Source: an uncultured Sphingomonadales bacterium (GTDB taxonomy: Bacteria > Pseudomonadota > Alphaproteobacteria > Sphingomonadales > Sphingomonadaceae). From it: 64,000 nucleotides of DNA. The position numbers and the translations under genes are program-made. Below, one piece after another: positions 38,091-50,206 of the stretch. The notes under the pieces were generated by a model that did not search any database, was not told the origin of the DNA, and saw nothing but the letters and a program-made list of their open reading frames with translations. Each line of letters opens with the position of its first letter. Positions within the stretch are counted from its first letter, which is position 1. The DNA lies in assembly GCA_937898525.1 (NCBI GenBank), contig CALCBC010000130.1:28552-92551 (forward strand). Reading direction: 5' to 3'.

Positions 38091-39122
38091 ATGAAGGCAC
38101 TCATCGCAGGCGCGCTGCTGGCGTTGCTGGCTACTCCCGCCGCCGCGCAGAACATAACCGCGCCGCCGCCACCGATTCCCGAGGGGATCACGGTCGAGGA
38201 GATCAAGGTCCATGGCGCCTCGCTCGAAGGCAACCTCGAAGGCAACGAGGTCGAGCGCCAGGTGATGGTCGTGCTGCCGCCGAGCTACGCGACGAACCTG
38301 AACAAGCGGTATCCGGTGGTCTATTACCTCCACGGCTTCGCGATCGACGGAAAGAACTTCTACAACTTCATGCACGTGCCCGAGGCGGTCGCGAAGAACG
38401 CGGCCGAGGGCAACGAGTTCATCGTCGTCGTCCCGAGCACGCTGACGAAGATGGGCGGCTCGATGTATTCGAGCTCGGTCACGACCGGCGACTTCCGCAA
38501 GTTCATCGCCCACGACCTCGTCGAGTACATCGACAGCCACTACCGCACGATCGCCCGGCGCGGCGGCCGCGGGCTCGCGGGCCATTCGATGGGCGGCTAC
38601 GGCACCTGGGTCATCGGCATGACCTACCCCGAAGTGTTCGATTCGATCTGGGCGCAGAGCGCCTGTTGCGTCAGCCCGCGCACCGAGACGGTCGAATCCG
38701 CCACCGCGATGTCGCAGGTGCCCTACGAGAACGTCGACAACGCCGGCTTCGGCATGCGCGCCGGGCTCGCCTCGGCGGTCGCCTGGGCGCCCAACCCGAA
38801 CAACCCGCCGTTCTACGTCGACTGGCCGATCAGGGACGGCGAGATCGACCCGCTGGTGATCGCCAAGTGGGCCAACAACTCGCCGCTGGCGATGGTCGCG
38901 AGCCACGTCGGCGCGCTGAAGAGCTTCGACGCGATCGGCGCCGATGTCGGAAACCAGGACGGCCTCGTCCGCGACGACACGCTGATCCACGAGGAACTCG
39001 AGAAGTTCGGCATCGCGCACGAGTGGGAAGTCTACGAGGGCACCCACACCGACAAGATCGGCCAGCGCTTCGCTGACGTGGTGCTGCCGTTCTTCGCCGA
39101 GCACCTCGACAAGCCGCGGTAA
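38091..39122 (+). CDS. Secreted esterase (alpha/beta hydrolase), copy 2
   Basis: 343 residues, signal peptide cleaved near AAA-QN. Clear paralog of the preceding gene: GASLEGNLEGNEVERQVMVV, PVVYYLHGFAIDGKNFY, GLAGHSMGGYGTWVIGM and QSACCVSPR align with copy 1. The His is probably in YEGTHTDKIGQRF. Same operon, 14 nt spacing. The acidic loop after GHSMGG differs, so the two may act on different esters. Confidence 0.85.
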   Translation: MKALIAGALLALLATPAAAQNITAPPPPIPEGITVEEIKVHGASLEGNLEGNEVERQVMVVLPPSYATNLNKRYPVVYYLHGFAIDGKNFYNFMHVPEAVAKNAAEGNEFIVVVPSTLTKMGGSMYSSSVTTGDFRKFIAHDLVEYIDSHYRTIARRGGRGLAGHSMGGYGTWVIGMTYPEVFDSIWAQSACCVSPRTETVESATAMSQVPYENVDNAGFGMRAGLASAVAWAPNPNNPPFYVDWPIRDGEIDPLVIAKWANNSPLAMVASHVGALKSFDAIGADVGNQDGLVRDDTLIHEELEKFGIAHEWEVYEGTHTDKIGQRFADVVLPFFAEHLDKPR

Positions 39123-39192
39123 GCGCACGCGGCTTGGCCTTCCCGCGCGGGGCGTCTAGTCACCCCCGAAACCTCTTGGGAAGGATTGCCGC

Positions 39193-39870
39193 GTGAGCCA
39201 GCCGCTCGACGAAGAGGACATTGTACCGAAGAAGTCCAAGCCGTCGGTTCGCGCGCGCGCCGACGCGATTCGGCCGTTCGTCTGTAAGAACCTGATCGCC
39301 GTCATCGAAGATCCGTCCGACGTCAAAAATATCGGCACGGTCATCCGCAATGTGAACGCGCTGGGCGTCGAGAAGGTCTACGTGGTCGATCCGCGCAAGG
39401 CGTTGCCTGACGACTGGCAGGACATGCGCGAGAGACCATCACTGTCGAAAACGTCGGTCTCGGCCGTCAAGTGGAGCTTCGTGAAACGGTTCGACAGCAC
39501 CGACGATTGCTTCGACCACCTCGAACGGAAGAACTTCCACTCCGTGGTCACTTCGCCGCACGTCAAGGGCAAGTGCAACATCTACCTGCACGAGGGCGAC
39601 TTCACCGAGCACGCCAAACTGGCGGTTTGGTTCGGCAACGAAGCGCGCGGCATAAGCGATCGAGCTTTGGAGCGCAGCGATGCCTGCGTGGCGATTCCGA
39701 TGTTCGGGATGATTGAGAGCCTTAACCTCGGGACGTCGTCCGACATTGTCCTGTACGAAGTCACCAAGCAGCGCCGGCTGTACCAGAGCCAGTATCGCTT
39801 GCGGAACAAGCGAGGGAAGCGGGCCACCCCCCTTCCTACGGTCATGGCTCCCGAGCAATCCTCGCTGTGA
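39193..39870 (+). CDS. TrmH/SpoU-family RNA 2'-O-methyltransferase
   Basis: 225 residues with all three SpoU motifs: [20 protein letters not shown] (Asn/Arg), [18 protein letters not shown] and [20 protein letters not shown]. It should form the trefoil-knot fold and methylate a ribose in tRNA or rRNA with SAM. GTG start with AAGGA upstream. By eye, lower GC and different codon choice (AAA, ATT, GTA) than neighbours hint at transfer. It overlaps mccB by GTGA, although the functions are unrelated. Confidence 0.85.
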   Translation: MSQPLDEEDIVPKKSKPSVRARADAIRPFVCKNLIAVIEDPSDVKNIGTVIRNVNALGVEKVYVVDPRKALPDDWQDMRERPSLSKTSVSAVKWSFVKRFDSTDDCFDHLERKNFHSVVTSPHVKGKCNIYLHEGDFTEHAKLAVWFGNEARGISDRALERSDACVAIPMFGMIESLNLGTSSDIVLYEVTKQRRLYQSQYRLRNKRGKRATPLPTVMAPEQSSL

Positions 39871-41477
39871 CGGCTCCTGTCCTCACGACAGCGCTCGACC
39901 TCGACAGCCCCGAAGCGCGCGCCCGCGCCGCGCACAACCGAGCGCTGGCGGATGAACTTCGCGCCAAGGTCGCCGAGGCCGCGCTCGGCGGCCCCGCGGC
40001 GAGCCGCGAACGGCACACGGCGCGCGGCAAGCTGCTGCCGCGCGAGCGGGTCGAGCGGCTCCTCGATCCGGGCTCACCGTTCCTCGAAATCGGGCAGCTC
40101 GCGGCCAACGGGCTCTACGACGACGAGGTGCCCGGCGCGGGCATGATCGCCGGTATCGGGCGGGTGTCGGGGCGGCAGTGCATGATCGTCGCCAACGACG
40201 CGACCGTGAAGGGCGGCACCTACTACCCGCTGACGGTCAAGAAGCACCTGAGGGCGCAGGAGATCGCGCGCGAGAACCGGCTGCCGTGCCTCTATCTCGT
40301 CGACAGCGGCGGGGCCAACCTGCCGCACCAGGCCGAGGTGTTCCCCGACCGCGACCATTTCGGGCGGATCTTCTACAACCAGGCGCAGATGAGCGCGCTC
40401 GGCATTCCGCAGATCGCCTGCGTGATGGGCAGCTGCACCGCCGGCGGCGCCTATGTCCCGGCGATGAGCGACGAGAGCGTGATCGTGCGCAACCAAGGGA
40501 CGATCTTCCTCGCCGGCCCACCGCTGGTGAAGGCCGCGACCGGCGAGGAGATCAGCGCCGAGGACCTCGGCGGCGGCGAGCTGCACGCGAGGAAGTCGGG
40601 CGTCGCCGACCACCTCGCAGAGAACGACGAGCATGCCCTCACGATCCTGCGTGACATCGTCAGCCACCTCGGCAGCGGCGGCGAGAAAAGAGGGACAGTC
40701 CCCCTTTTGCGCGAACCGCGCCCGCCGCGCTACGACGCGGAGGAGCTCTACGCGATCGTGCCCGAGGACGTGCGCGCGCCCTACGACGTCCACGAGGTCA
40801 TCGCGCGGATCGTCGACGGCAGCGAGTTCCACGAGTTCAAGGCGCTCTACGGCTCGACGCTGGTCTGCGGCTTCGCCCACATCTGGGGCCAGCCGGTGGC
40901 GATCCTCGCCAACAACGGCGTGCTGTTCTCGGAAAGCGCGCTCAAGGGCGCGCACTTCATCGAGCTCGCCTGCCAGCGCGGCATCCCGCTGCTGTTCCTG
41001 CAGAACATCTCGGGCTTCATGGTCGGCGGCAAGTACGAGGCGGAGGGCATCGCCAAGCACGGCGCCAAGCTCGTCACCGCTGTGGCGACCGCGCAGGTGC
41101 CCAAGATCACCGTGCTCATCGGCGGCAGCTTCGGCGCCGGCAACTACGGCATGTGCGGCCGCGCCTATTCCCCGCGCTTCCTGTTCACCTGGCCCAACGC
41201 GCGGATCTCGGTAATGGGCGGCGAGCAGGCCGCCTCGGTGCTGGCCACCGTCCACCGCGACGCCGACAAGTGGTCCCGCGAGGAGGCCGAGGCCTTCAAG
41301 GCCCCGATCCGCGAGAAATACGAGACCGAGGGCAATCCCTACTACGCCACCGCCCGGCTGTGGGACGACGGGGTGATCGACCCGGTGCAGACGCGCGATG
41401 TGCTCGGGCTGGCGCTGGCGGCGTGTCTCGAGGCGCCGATCCCGGACGTGCCGCGGTTTGGCGTGTTTCGGATGTAA
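39867..41477 (+). CDS. mccB: Methylcrotonyl-CoA carboxylase beta subunit (carboxyltransferase)
   Basis: 536 residues, acyl-CoA carboxyltransferase. [70 protein letters not shown] and [17 protein letters not shown] are typical of the MCC beta subunit, which carboxylates 3-methylcrotonyl-CoA in leucine catabolism. GTG start overlapping the TrmH stop. Residues ~272-282 ([12 protein letters not shown]) are encoded by an inserted palindromic repeat (40686-40708). The biotin-carrying alpha subunit is not in this window. Confidence 0.9.
   Translation: MTAPVLTTALDLDSPEARARAAHNRALADELRAKVAEAALGGPAASRERHTARGKLLPRERVERLLDPGSPFLEIGQLAANGLYDDEVPGAGMIAGIGRVSGRQCMIVANDATVKGGTYYPLTVKKHLRAQEIARENRLPCLYLVDSGGANLPHQAEVFPDRDHFGRIFYNQAQMSALGIPQIACVMGSCTAGGAYVPAMSDESVIVRNQGTIFLAGPPLVKAATGEEISAEDLGGGELHARKSGVADHLAENDEHALTILRDIVSHLGSGGEKRGTVPLLREPRPPRYDAEELYAIVPEDVRAPYDVHEVIARIVDGSEFHEFKALYGSTLVCGFAHIWGQPVAILANNGVLFSESALKGAHFIELACQRGIPLLFLQNISGFMVGGKYEAEGIAKHGAKLVTAVATAQVPKITVLIGGSFGAGNYGMCGRAYSPRFLFTWPNARISVMGGEQAASVLATVHRDADKWSREEAEAFKAPIREKYETEGNPYYATARLWDDGVIDPVQTRDVLGLALAACLEAPIPDVPRFGVFRM
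40686..40708. repeat. Palindromic repeat inserted inside mccB
   Basis: AAAAGAGGGAC and GTCCCCCTTTT flank a single A, an almost perfect 23-bp palindrome within the reading frame. The first 17 bases occur inverted at 15091-15107 in non-coding DNA. It encodes EKRGTVPLL in a surface-like linker between two conserved blocks. The reading frame is kept. Confidence 0.6.
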
Positions 41478-41586
41478 CCCCCCTCTGCGGCTTCGCCGCT
41501 GCCACATCCCCGAGACGAGCCCCGGGAGGATTCTGGAAGCGCGGATGCGTCCGGTCTGGATCAAGGTCTTCGGGCAAGGAGGAGCC

Positions 41587-41886
41587 ATGATCGCACGTCG
41601 CTGGCACGGACGCGTGCCCAATGCGCGCGCCGAGGAATGCCTGGGCCTGATGCGCGATGTCGCGCTGCCCGACTACGGGGGTACGCCCGGCAACCGCGGG
41701 GCCTGGTGCCTGAGCCGGGTCGAAGGCGAGGTGACGCACGTCGAGATGCTCACCTTCTGGGACGATCACGATGCGATCCGGCAGTTCGCCGGCGAGGACG
41801 TTTCCGCTGCCAGATACTACGACTTCGACGACCGCTTCCTGCTCCAGAAGGAACCGTGCGCGGTGCACTTCGAGGTCATCGCCTGA
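41587..41886 (+). CDS. ABM-like small protein (dimeric alpha/beta barrel)
   Basis: 99 residues. MIARRWHGRVPNARAEECL and GNRGAWCLSRVEGEVTHVEML then TFWDDHDAIRQFAGEDVSAA follow the pattern of antibiotic-biosynthesis-monooxygenase-like proteins: short beta strands and a helix with an aromatic strand end. AGGAGGAGCC precedes the ATG. No cofactor residues are apparent. Substrate unknown. Confidence 0.65.
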   Translation: MIARRWHGRVPNARAEECLGLMRDVALPDYGGTPGNRGAWCLSRVEGEVTHVEMLTFWDDHDAIRQFAGEDVSAARYYDFDDRFLLQKEPCAVHFEVIA

Positions 41887-41992
41887 GGGAGCGGAGCCGG
41901 CCGGCGATTGCGGCGAGGCGTTGGAACGGCGGGGATCGGGCGCCGTTCAAGCACCGTACGGTCGGGAGGGCTCGCGATCCGGGAGAGTTCCG

Positions 41993-42577
41993 ATGCAGTC
42001 CGATACCGTCATCCTCATCGCCATCGTCGCCGGCATAGCGGCGCTGGCAGTCATCCTCTGGGCCGCGCTGCGCGGCCGCCGCACCACTGCGCTGCGCGAG
42101 CGGTTCGGCGACGAATACGATCGCACGCTCGCCGAGCAGGGCGAGCGCGACCGCGCCGAGCAGGCGCTACGCGAACGCGAGGAGCGCGTCTCCCAGCTGC
42201 ACATCCGTCCGCTCGAACCGGGCGAGCGCCAGGCGGCGATCGTCGAGTGGCGCGAGGTCAAGGCCGTGTTCGTCGACAGCCCGGTCGAGGCGGTCCACCA
42301 TGCCGACCGCCTGCTGGCCTCGATCATGCGCACCCGGGGCTACCCCATGGCCGACTTCGACCGCCGTTACGAGGACCTGACCGTCGAGCACGGCGAAGTT
42401 GCGCGGCACTATCGCGACGGCCATACGATCACCGAGCGGCACCGTCTCGGCGAAGCCTCTACCGAGGACCTGCGCCAGGCGATGATCCACTTCGAGGCGC
42501 TGTTCGACGACCTCGTCAACGACCCGGGGCCGGACGCCACCGTGCGGCCGCTGAGGGCACGCGAACGGACCGACTGA
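41993..42577 (+). CDS. Conserved membrane-anchored protein, unknown function
   Basis: 194 residues. One N-terminal TM (VILIAIVAGIAALAVILWAAL), a long charged helix with repeated ERDRAEQALREREER heptads (coiled coil), then DRLLASIMRTRGYPMADFDRR and AVHHADRLL. This reminds me of a broadly spread family in actinobacteria and proteobacteria with the layout RFGDEYDRTLAEQG / HRLGEASTEDLRQAMIHFEA. Function unknown, possibly envelope. Confidence 0.65.
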   Translation: MQSDTVILIAIVAGIAALAVILWAALRGRRTTALRERFGDEYDRTLAEQGERDRAEQALREREERVSQLHIRPLEPGERQAAIVEWREVKAVFVDSPVEAVHHADRLLASIMRTRGYPMADFDRRYEDLTVEHGEVARHYRDGHTITERHRLGEASTEDLRQAMIHFEALFDDLVNDPGPDATVRPLRARERTD

Positions 42578-42586
42578 ACGCGTGAG

Positions 42587-42615
42587 GCGCGGCGACCCGC
42601 CGCCTGGACGCCGCG

Positions 42616-42616
<1 letters not shown>
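42587..42616. terminator. GC-rich hairpin between convergent genes (weak terminator candidate)
   Basis: GCGCGGCG (42587-42594) and CGCCGCGC (42609-42616) form an 8-bp stem across a 14-nt loop, in the space between the membrane-anchored protein and gyrB. There is no T-tract. It may stop either transcript weakly. Confidence 0.3.
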
Positions 42617-45367
<2,751 letters not shown>

Positions 45368-45389
45368 CCGTTACACTCCATCTCGTCGA

Positions 45390-45704
45390 TCAGAAGCGGC
45401 TGGCGAGCTCGACGTCGGCGTAGGGAGCGACCAGCGCAAGCTGCTCCATCGCGCCGGCGAGCGCTTCCTCCCGGCACTCTTCCCAGGCCGCCATCGCCTT
45501 GAGATTGCGCATGTCGGGACGCGCGCAGACCTTGTCGATGGCAGCGCCGATGCGATGCGTCAGCACGTTGACGCCGGCCGGGTCGGCGACGTCGAGGTCG
45601 GCGAAGTCGACGGTCACCGCGACCGGTTCTTCGAGCGCGACGGCGGGCGTGGCGAAGCCGCTCGCGAGAGCGGCGGCGAGAACGGTAACGATCGCGTTGC
45701 GCAT
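45390..45704 (-). CDS. UrcA-family protein
   Basis: 104 residues with signal peptide (MRNAIVTVLAAALASGFATP). The mature part VTVDFADLDVADPAGVNVLT then HRIGAAIDKVC and two Cys near CARPDMRNL and EECREEAL match the UrcA family of small exported proteins of unknown role, common in Sphingomonadales. I start at ATG 45704 with AGGA 9 nt upstream. An upstream ATG at 45719 lacks a site. Confidence 0.8.
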   Translation of the reverse strand: MRNAIVTVLAAALASGFATPAVALEEPVAVTVDFADLDVADPAGVNVLTHRIGAAIDKVCARPDMRNLKAMAAWEECREEALAGAMEQLALVAPYADVELASRF

Positions 45705-45799
45705 GGCGGTTTTCCTCATGGTTCGGTTCAGCCGCCTTTCGGGGGTCATCCAGCTTTTGCTTTCGACCGGATTGTGCGTCGCACCATTGGTTTGTGCAA

Positions 45800-45861
45800 A
45801 TGCGAAGAGAGCAAGCGCCGTTGCAGGTTTTGCAACGAGGCTTGCTCCAGCCGCTTCGCAT
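45800..45861. other. Long nested inverted repeat (structured RNA or attenuator candidate)
   Basis: Three nested perfect stems: ATGCGAAG (45800-45807) with CTTCGCAT (45854-45861); AGCAAGC (45810-45816) with GCTTGCT (45840-45846); GTTGCA (45820-45825) with TGCAAC (45831-45836), loop GGTTT. The internal loops are 3/3 and 2/7. It lies in the 187-bp gap between the secreted protein's stop and urcA, on the strand read by both. No T-tract follows on either strand. Confidence 0.55.
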
Positions 45862-45891
45862 GAGAGGCGGCAGCGTCCCGTCGCGACACGG

Positions 45892-47364
45892 TCAGCGGGC
45901 AGGGGTTCCGAACTTCAGTACGAGCCCGAGTTCGAGACTGCCGAACCTGATGTCATCCGTCGCGATCCCGGCGCGTTCGCCAGCCAGCACCGCGTCGCCG
46001 TCGAGCGGGGTGAACGGCGCGACGGAATCGGTGTCGAGGCCGAGTCGGCCCCGCGCGAACAGGCTCACGCCGCCGCTCAGGTCGATGATGATCGTCGCGC
46101 TACCCCGGGCGAACGCGCCGAAACCGTCGTCGCTCTCGCTGAAGCTGTGCGTGAACCCCGGTGCATCGGGACCGAAGTTGATCGTATTGATCTCGACGAG
46201 GTCGAAGTCATGCCAGCTGTACGCGAGGCCGCCGGCGGCCGCGAACTCTATCGCGACGTTCGGCGCCACCTCGCCGCCGACGCGGCCGAGCAGGCCGACC
46301 GAGGCGCGCACTTCCTCGAGCGAGAACTGCCGAAGGTTGCTGAAATCGAAGTTGAAACCGCCGGCGGTCGTGCCCGAGATCCCGCCCTCCATCAGGTGAT
46401 CGGTCTCGGTCCGCGAGACCTCGGTGAACACGTCGAGCCCGAGCCCGAGCTGGGATCGCTCGAACAGTTCGCCGGCGTTCGGGGCGCGAACGGCGCGGTT
46501 TGCGCGGCCGCGAAAGCGGATATCGCGGACCGAGGAAAAATCGCTGCCGACATTGTAGGTGGCCGTGACCCTTTGCACCTCGACGTCGGATTGGACGTAC
46601 CCGTTGAGCCCTTCGAACGCGCTGAAACCGGTGCTCTGCCCCGGAGAGAGCGCCGCATACGGGGCGCCGGAACGGATCAGTGGCTCGATGTCGAACGCGT
46701 CATCGCTGTCGCCCTCGGCGTGCGACAGCTCGACGATCAGCGGTCTGCCGCCGACCAGGAAACCGACGAAGGCATTGAAGGTGACGAAGTCGTTCGTGCG
46801 CCGCGAGGCATTGGCCGGGGTCTCGTCGCCGTTGCGCTCGACGAATCCCTGAAATGCCCGCGGCAGCCGGGCCTGGCCGAGGCCGATCGAGCCGCCGATG
46901 ACCCATTCGCCCCCCTCCGCCTGCGCCTCGTCGGCGGACCGGAGCGGGCAGCCCCCGGCCGCGAGGCGAGCGCGCCGCTCCCCGTGCTCGTTCTGAGTCG
47001 GCGCTGGGACGACCTGGTCGTACGTCATATTGCGGGGGTTTCGACCAAGAGAACGGCCACCCTCATCATAGAGAAGGTAGTCGGTCCATTCGGCGACTTC
47101 GGCCATCGCCTCCTCGAAGGCCGGACAATCGCCTTGCTGCTGGGCAGCCTCCGCGCGGCGCAGGAGAGCTTCGACCGTCTGGATCGCCTCGGCCTGCCGG
47201 GCGACGTCGCCGGCTTCCACCACAGGTCCGGCTTCGGCCCGCCGTTCCCTTTCGACCGCCCGTTCCGCCGCCGTCTGCTGCGCCAGGGCCGGCGGGGACC
47301 AGGCGATGAGGCTCGCGGCGATCAGAGGCAGGATCACACGAACGGCGGCCTTCTTCGGGCGCAT
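45892..47364 (-). CDS. Secreted protein of unknown function, probable outer-membrane beta-barrel
   Basis: 490 residues, Sec signal ending PPALA-QQ. A coiled-coil region (QTAAERAVERERRAEAGP to about residue 80), then alternating hydrophobic/polar strands with many Gly, Asp and Phe (GGSIGLGQARLPRAFQGF; FGAFARGSATIIIDLSGGVS) ending LELGLVLKFGTPAR. This looks like a porin-like barrel or autotransporter-type domain, but the last residue is not aromatic. ATG at 47364 has GAGGAG well placed. A longer frame extends upstream with no signal. I do not recognise the family. Confidence 0.7.
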   Translation of the reverse strand: MRPKKAAVRVILPLIAASLIAWSPPALAQQTAAERAVERERRAEAGPVVEAGDVARQAEAIQTVEALLRRAEAAQQQGDCPAFEEAMAEVAEWTDYLLYDEGGRSLGRNPRNMTYDQVVPAPTQNEHGERRARLAAGGCPLRSADEAQAEGGEWVIGGSIGLGQARLPRAFQGFVERNGDETPANASRRTNDFVTFNAFVGFLVGGRPLIVELSHAEGDSDDAFDIEPLIRSGAPYAALSPGQSTGFSAFEGLNGYVQSDVEVQRVTATYNVGSDFSSVRDIRFRGRANRAVRAPNAGELFERSQLGLGLDVFTEVSRTETDHLMEGGISGTTAGGFNFDFSNLRQFSLEEVRASVGLLGRVGGEVAPNVAIEFAAAGGLAYSWHDFDLVEINTINFGPDAPGFTHSFSESDDGFGAFARGSATIIIDLSGGVSLFARGRLGLDTDSVAPFTPLDGDAVLAGERAGIATDDIRFGSLELGLVLKFGTPAR

Positions 47365-47547
47365 CGGCAGACTCCTCGCTGGCTTGCGCCGAGCCTGGTT
47401 CGCGGCCTCTGCGAAGTCGTTCCCGAGTTGTGAGTTCTTCTGAATTGCGCCGATCGGGCACGGCATTTTTCGTCGAAGGCCGGACCCGCTGGGCACGGCC
47501 CGGTCCGTCGCCTAGACAGGAAAGCCGCCGCGACTTAAGCGCCAGCC

Positions 47548-49122
47548 ATGGACGCGCACGCACACCCCGACTCCATCCTCATCGTCGATTTCGGCAGCCA
47601 GGTGACCCAGCTTATCGCACGCCGCGTGCGCGAGGCCGGGGTCTATTCCGAGATCGCCCCGTTCACGCAGGCCGCGGCCGCGTTCGAACGGATGCGCCCC
47701 AGGGGCATCATCTTCTCGGGCTCGCCCGCCGGGGTGCCCGAGGAAGGCAGCCCGCGCGCCCCGCAGGTTCTGTTCGACAGCGGACTGCCGATCCTCGGCA
47801 TCTGCTACGGCCAGCAGGTCATGACCCACCAGCTGGGCGGGGAGGTCCGGCCGGGGCACGAGACCGGGGAAGGCGGCGAGTTCGGCCGCGCGTTCCTGAC
47901 AGTGACCGAGGACTGCAAGCTGTTCGACGGGCTGTGGCAGGTCGGCGAGCGCCACCAGGTGTGGATGAGCCACGGCGACAAGGTGACGAAGTTCGCCCCC
48001 GGCTTCCGCATCGTCGCCACCAGCGACGGCGCACCGTTCGCGGTGATCGCCGACGACGAGCGCCGGTACTACGGAACCCAGTTCCACCCCGAGGTCGTGC
48101 ACACCCCCGACGGCGCCAAGCTGATCGCCAACTTCGTGCGCCATGTCTGCGGCTGCGCCGGCGACTGGACGATGGCCGAGTTCCGCAAGACCAAGATCGA
48201 GGAGATCCGTGCCCAGGTCGGCAGCGGCCGGGTGATCTGCGGGCTTTCGGGCGGCGTCGATTCCGCAGTCGCGGCGGTGCTGATCCACGAGGCGATCGGC
48301 GACCAGCTGACCTGCGTGTTCGTCGACCACGGGCTGATGCGGATGGGCGAGGCCGAGCAGGTCGTCAGCCTGTTCCGCAACCACTACAACATCCCGCTGG
48401 TCCACGTGGACGCCGAGGAGCTGTTCCTCGGCGGGCTCGCCGGGGTCACCGACCCCGAGGCCAAGCGCAAGTTCATCGGCAAGACCTTCATCGACGTGTT
48501 CGAGGAAGAGGCGAACAAGATCGGCGGCGCCGACTTCCTTGCCCAGGGCACGCTCTATCCCGACGTGATCGAGAGCGTCAGCTTCACCGGCGGGCCGTCG
48601 GTGACGATCAAGAGTCACCACAACGTCGGCGGACTGCCCGAGCGGATGAACATGCAGCTGGTCGAGCCGCTGCGCGAGCTGTTCAAGGACGAGGTCCGCG
48701 CGCTCGGCCGCGAGCTCGGCCTGCCCGATGCGTTCGTCGGTCGCCACCCGTTCCCGGGGCCCGGCCTCGCGATCCGCATCCCCGGCGAGGTCACCAGGGA
48801 GCGCTGCGAGATCCTGCGCAAGGCCGACGCGATCTACCTCGAGGAAATCCGCAACGCCGGGCTCTACGACGCGATCTGGCAGGCCTTCGCGGTGCTGCTG
48901 CCGGTGCGCACGGTCGGCGTGATGGGCGACGGCCGGACCTACGACAGCGTCTGCGCGCTGCGCGCGGTGACCTCGACCGACGGGATGACCGCCGACGTCT
49001 ATCCCTATGATGCCGCGTTCCTCGGCCGCGTGGCGACGCGGATCGTCAACGAGGTCAAGGGGATCAACCGGGTGGTTTACGATTATACTTCGAAGCCGCC
49101 GGGGACGATCGAGTGGGAATGA
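47548..49122 (+). CDS. guaA: GMP synthase (glutamine-hydrolysing)
   Basis: 524 residues. The class I glutaminase domain carries the nucleophile Cys86 in [10 protein letters not shown] and the His/Glu pair in [12 protein letters not shown]. The ATP-pyrophosphatase domain has the P-loop [16 protein letters not shown], and the dimerisation domain has [18 protein letters not shown]. It aminates XMP to GMP. The C-terminus [16 protein letters not shown] is typical. ATG at 47548 is the conserved start. Confidence 0.97.
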   Translation: MDAHAHPDSILIVDFGSQVTQLIARRVREAGVYSEIAPFTQAAAAFERMRPRGIIFSGSPAGVPEEGSPRAPQVLFDSGLPILGICYGQQVMTHQLGGEVRPGHETGEGGEFGRAFLTVTEDCKLFDGLWQVGERHQVWMSHGDKVTKFAPGFRIVATSDGAPFAVIADDERRYYGTQFHPEVVHTPDGAKLIANFVRHVCGCAGDWTMAEFRKTKIEEIRAQVGSGRVICGLSGGVDSAVAAVLIHEAIGDQLTCVFVDHGLMRMGEAEQVVSLFRNHYNIPLVHVDAEELFLGGLAGVTDPEAKRKFIGKTFIDVFEEEANKIGGADFLAQGTLYPDVIESVSFTGGPSVTIKSHHNVGGLPERMNMQLVEPLRELFKDEVRALGRELGLPDAFVGRHPFPGPGLAIRIPGEVTRERCEILRKADAIYLEEIRNAGLYDAIWQAFAVLLPVRTVGVMGDGRTYDSVCALRAVTSTDGMTADVYPYDAAFLGRVATRIVNEVKGINRVVYDYTSKPPGTIEWE

Positions 49123-49148
49123 GCCAACTTGGCAGCTCTCAGAGGTCG

Positions 49149-49568
49149 TTAGCTGTCGAGTCGCTGCCGAAAATGCAGAAGATGAGCAGCCACGCCCGAC
49201 ACTGATCCGATGGTCCAGGCTCCCCCAAGCCACAGCAAGGCTTGTGAGAGGCTGTCGCTGTCGATGAAGTCCGTCACGATCGCCACCGAGATCAGACTTA
49301 CGGCGGTTAGACCGCCGGCTGCGATGGCGCGAGCCTGAGACGGTGGGCCAGTTAATCCGACGCCTCAGAAAAGAACGAAGCCGACGGGTACGCCGACGAT
49401 TGCGACCGGAATCCCAACGATCAGTCGGACGACGAAGAGGAAGCCGATGCCGTCCGCCCCGTTGAGGGCATTGCCGACGGCGAATGCAGACGAGGTCAAT
49501 ACTGCGGCAAGGACCGAGCCGGTTCCCGTCGCCGACAGCATCTTGCTGGCTTGGACATGCTCCCTCAT
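49149..49568 (-). pseudogene. Small polytopic membrane protein interrupted by an in-frame TGA
   Basis: Reading from ATG 49568 gives MREHVQASKMLSATG, a TM (GSVLAAVLTSSAFAVGNAL), another TM (VRLIVGIPVAIVGVPVGFVLF), then TGA at 49365-49367. The same frame continues with GVGLTGPPSQARAIAAGGL and two more hydrophobic segments (AVSLISVAIVTDFI; ALLWLGGAWTIGSVSGVAA) to TAA at 49149. A 138-residue four-TM protein split by a nonsense codon is more likely than two genes, because no start is visible after the TGA. ATGA overlap with the desaturase. The second half is lower GC. Confidence 0.55.
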
Positions 49569-50206
49569 GAGGTGGGCCTCGACGCCAGAGCAACCTGCCC
49601 GGCCGACACGGCGTCGAGCGCCCGCTCGCTGACCGGCGTCAGCCCGCTGCGCGCCGGCAGGTTGTCGGGGGTGCGGATGTTCCACGCGAGTCCCAGCCAC
49701 GCGAGCAGCCGGACGAAATCGTACCCCAGGTCGATCTGCCCCTTGTAGAGCCCATGGCGGCACGAGCCGGGAAAGGCGTGGTGGTTCGAGTGCCAGCTTT
49801 CGCCCATCGTCGGGATCGCCAGCCAGCCGATGTTGCAGCCCTGCACCGCGGCGTCGTCGACGATCCAGTCCTGCGGCCCGCGGCGGTGCGCGACATGGGC
49901 GATGTACCAGTGCACCGTGAAGCACGCGGCCACCCGGCAGACCACGCCCCACACGACCCACGGCGGTGAAAGCCGACCGAATGGCCGACGCACAAGGTGA
50001 AGCCGGAGAGCAGCAGGAACACTGCGAACGGGCCCCAGGGGAAGAACAGGGGACCGAGCACCAGTGCCCCGAGAATGAATGACGTGTTCCAGATCGAGCG
50101 CCCGGGATCCCCATACCAGGTGTCCGCTCCCGGCATCGGCGGCGTCCAGGTTGCCGAGCGAATTGACCTTGAACGCGCCGGCGTCCGCTTCGCCCCTGAC
50201 CGTCAT
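49565..50206 (-). pseudogene. Acyl-CoA/fatty acid desaturase, degenerate
   Basis: Sequence reads as a membrane desaturase in pieces. KVNSLGNLDAADAG starts in one frame, a +1 lesion near 50128 moves to another frame (GADTWYGDPGRSIWNTSF, then the first His box GHSVGFHRR), and near 49960 it jumps back to WVVWGVVCRVAACFTVHWYI, DWIVDDAAVQGCNIGWLA and the third box SWHSNHHAFPG. The roughly 110 residues that hold the second His box in desaturases are missing, so the protein cannot be active. ATG 50206 overlaps the arsR stop. Confidence 0.72.

Noticed and set aside
41498..41515. GCGGCTTCGCCGC as a regulatory site
   Set aside because: A short GC hairpin of a kind common in high-GC intergenic DNA, and nothing else supports a role.
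49365..49568. A complete 67-residue two-TM protein
   Set aside because: The same frame continues after the TGA with membrane-like sequence, so an interrupted longer protein fits better, though a real short protein is possible.
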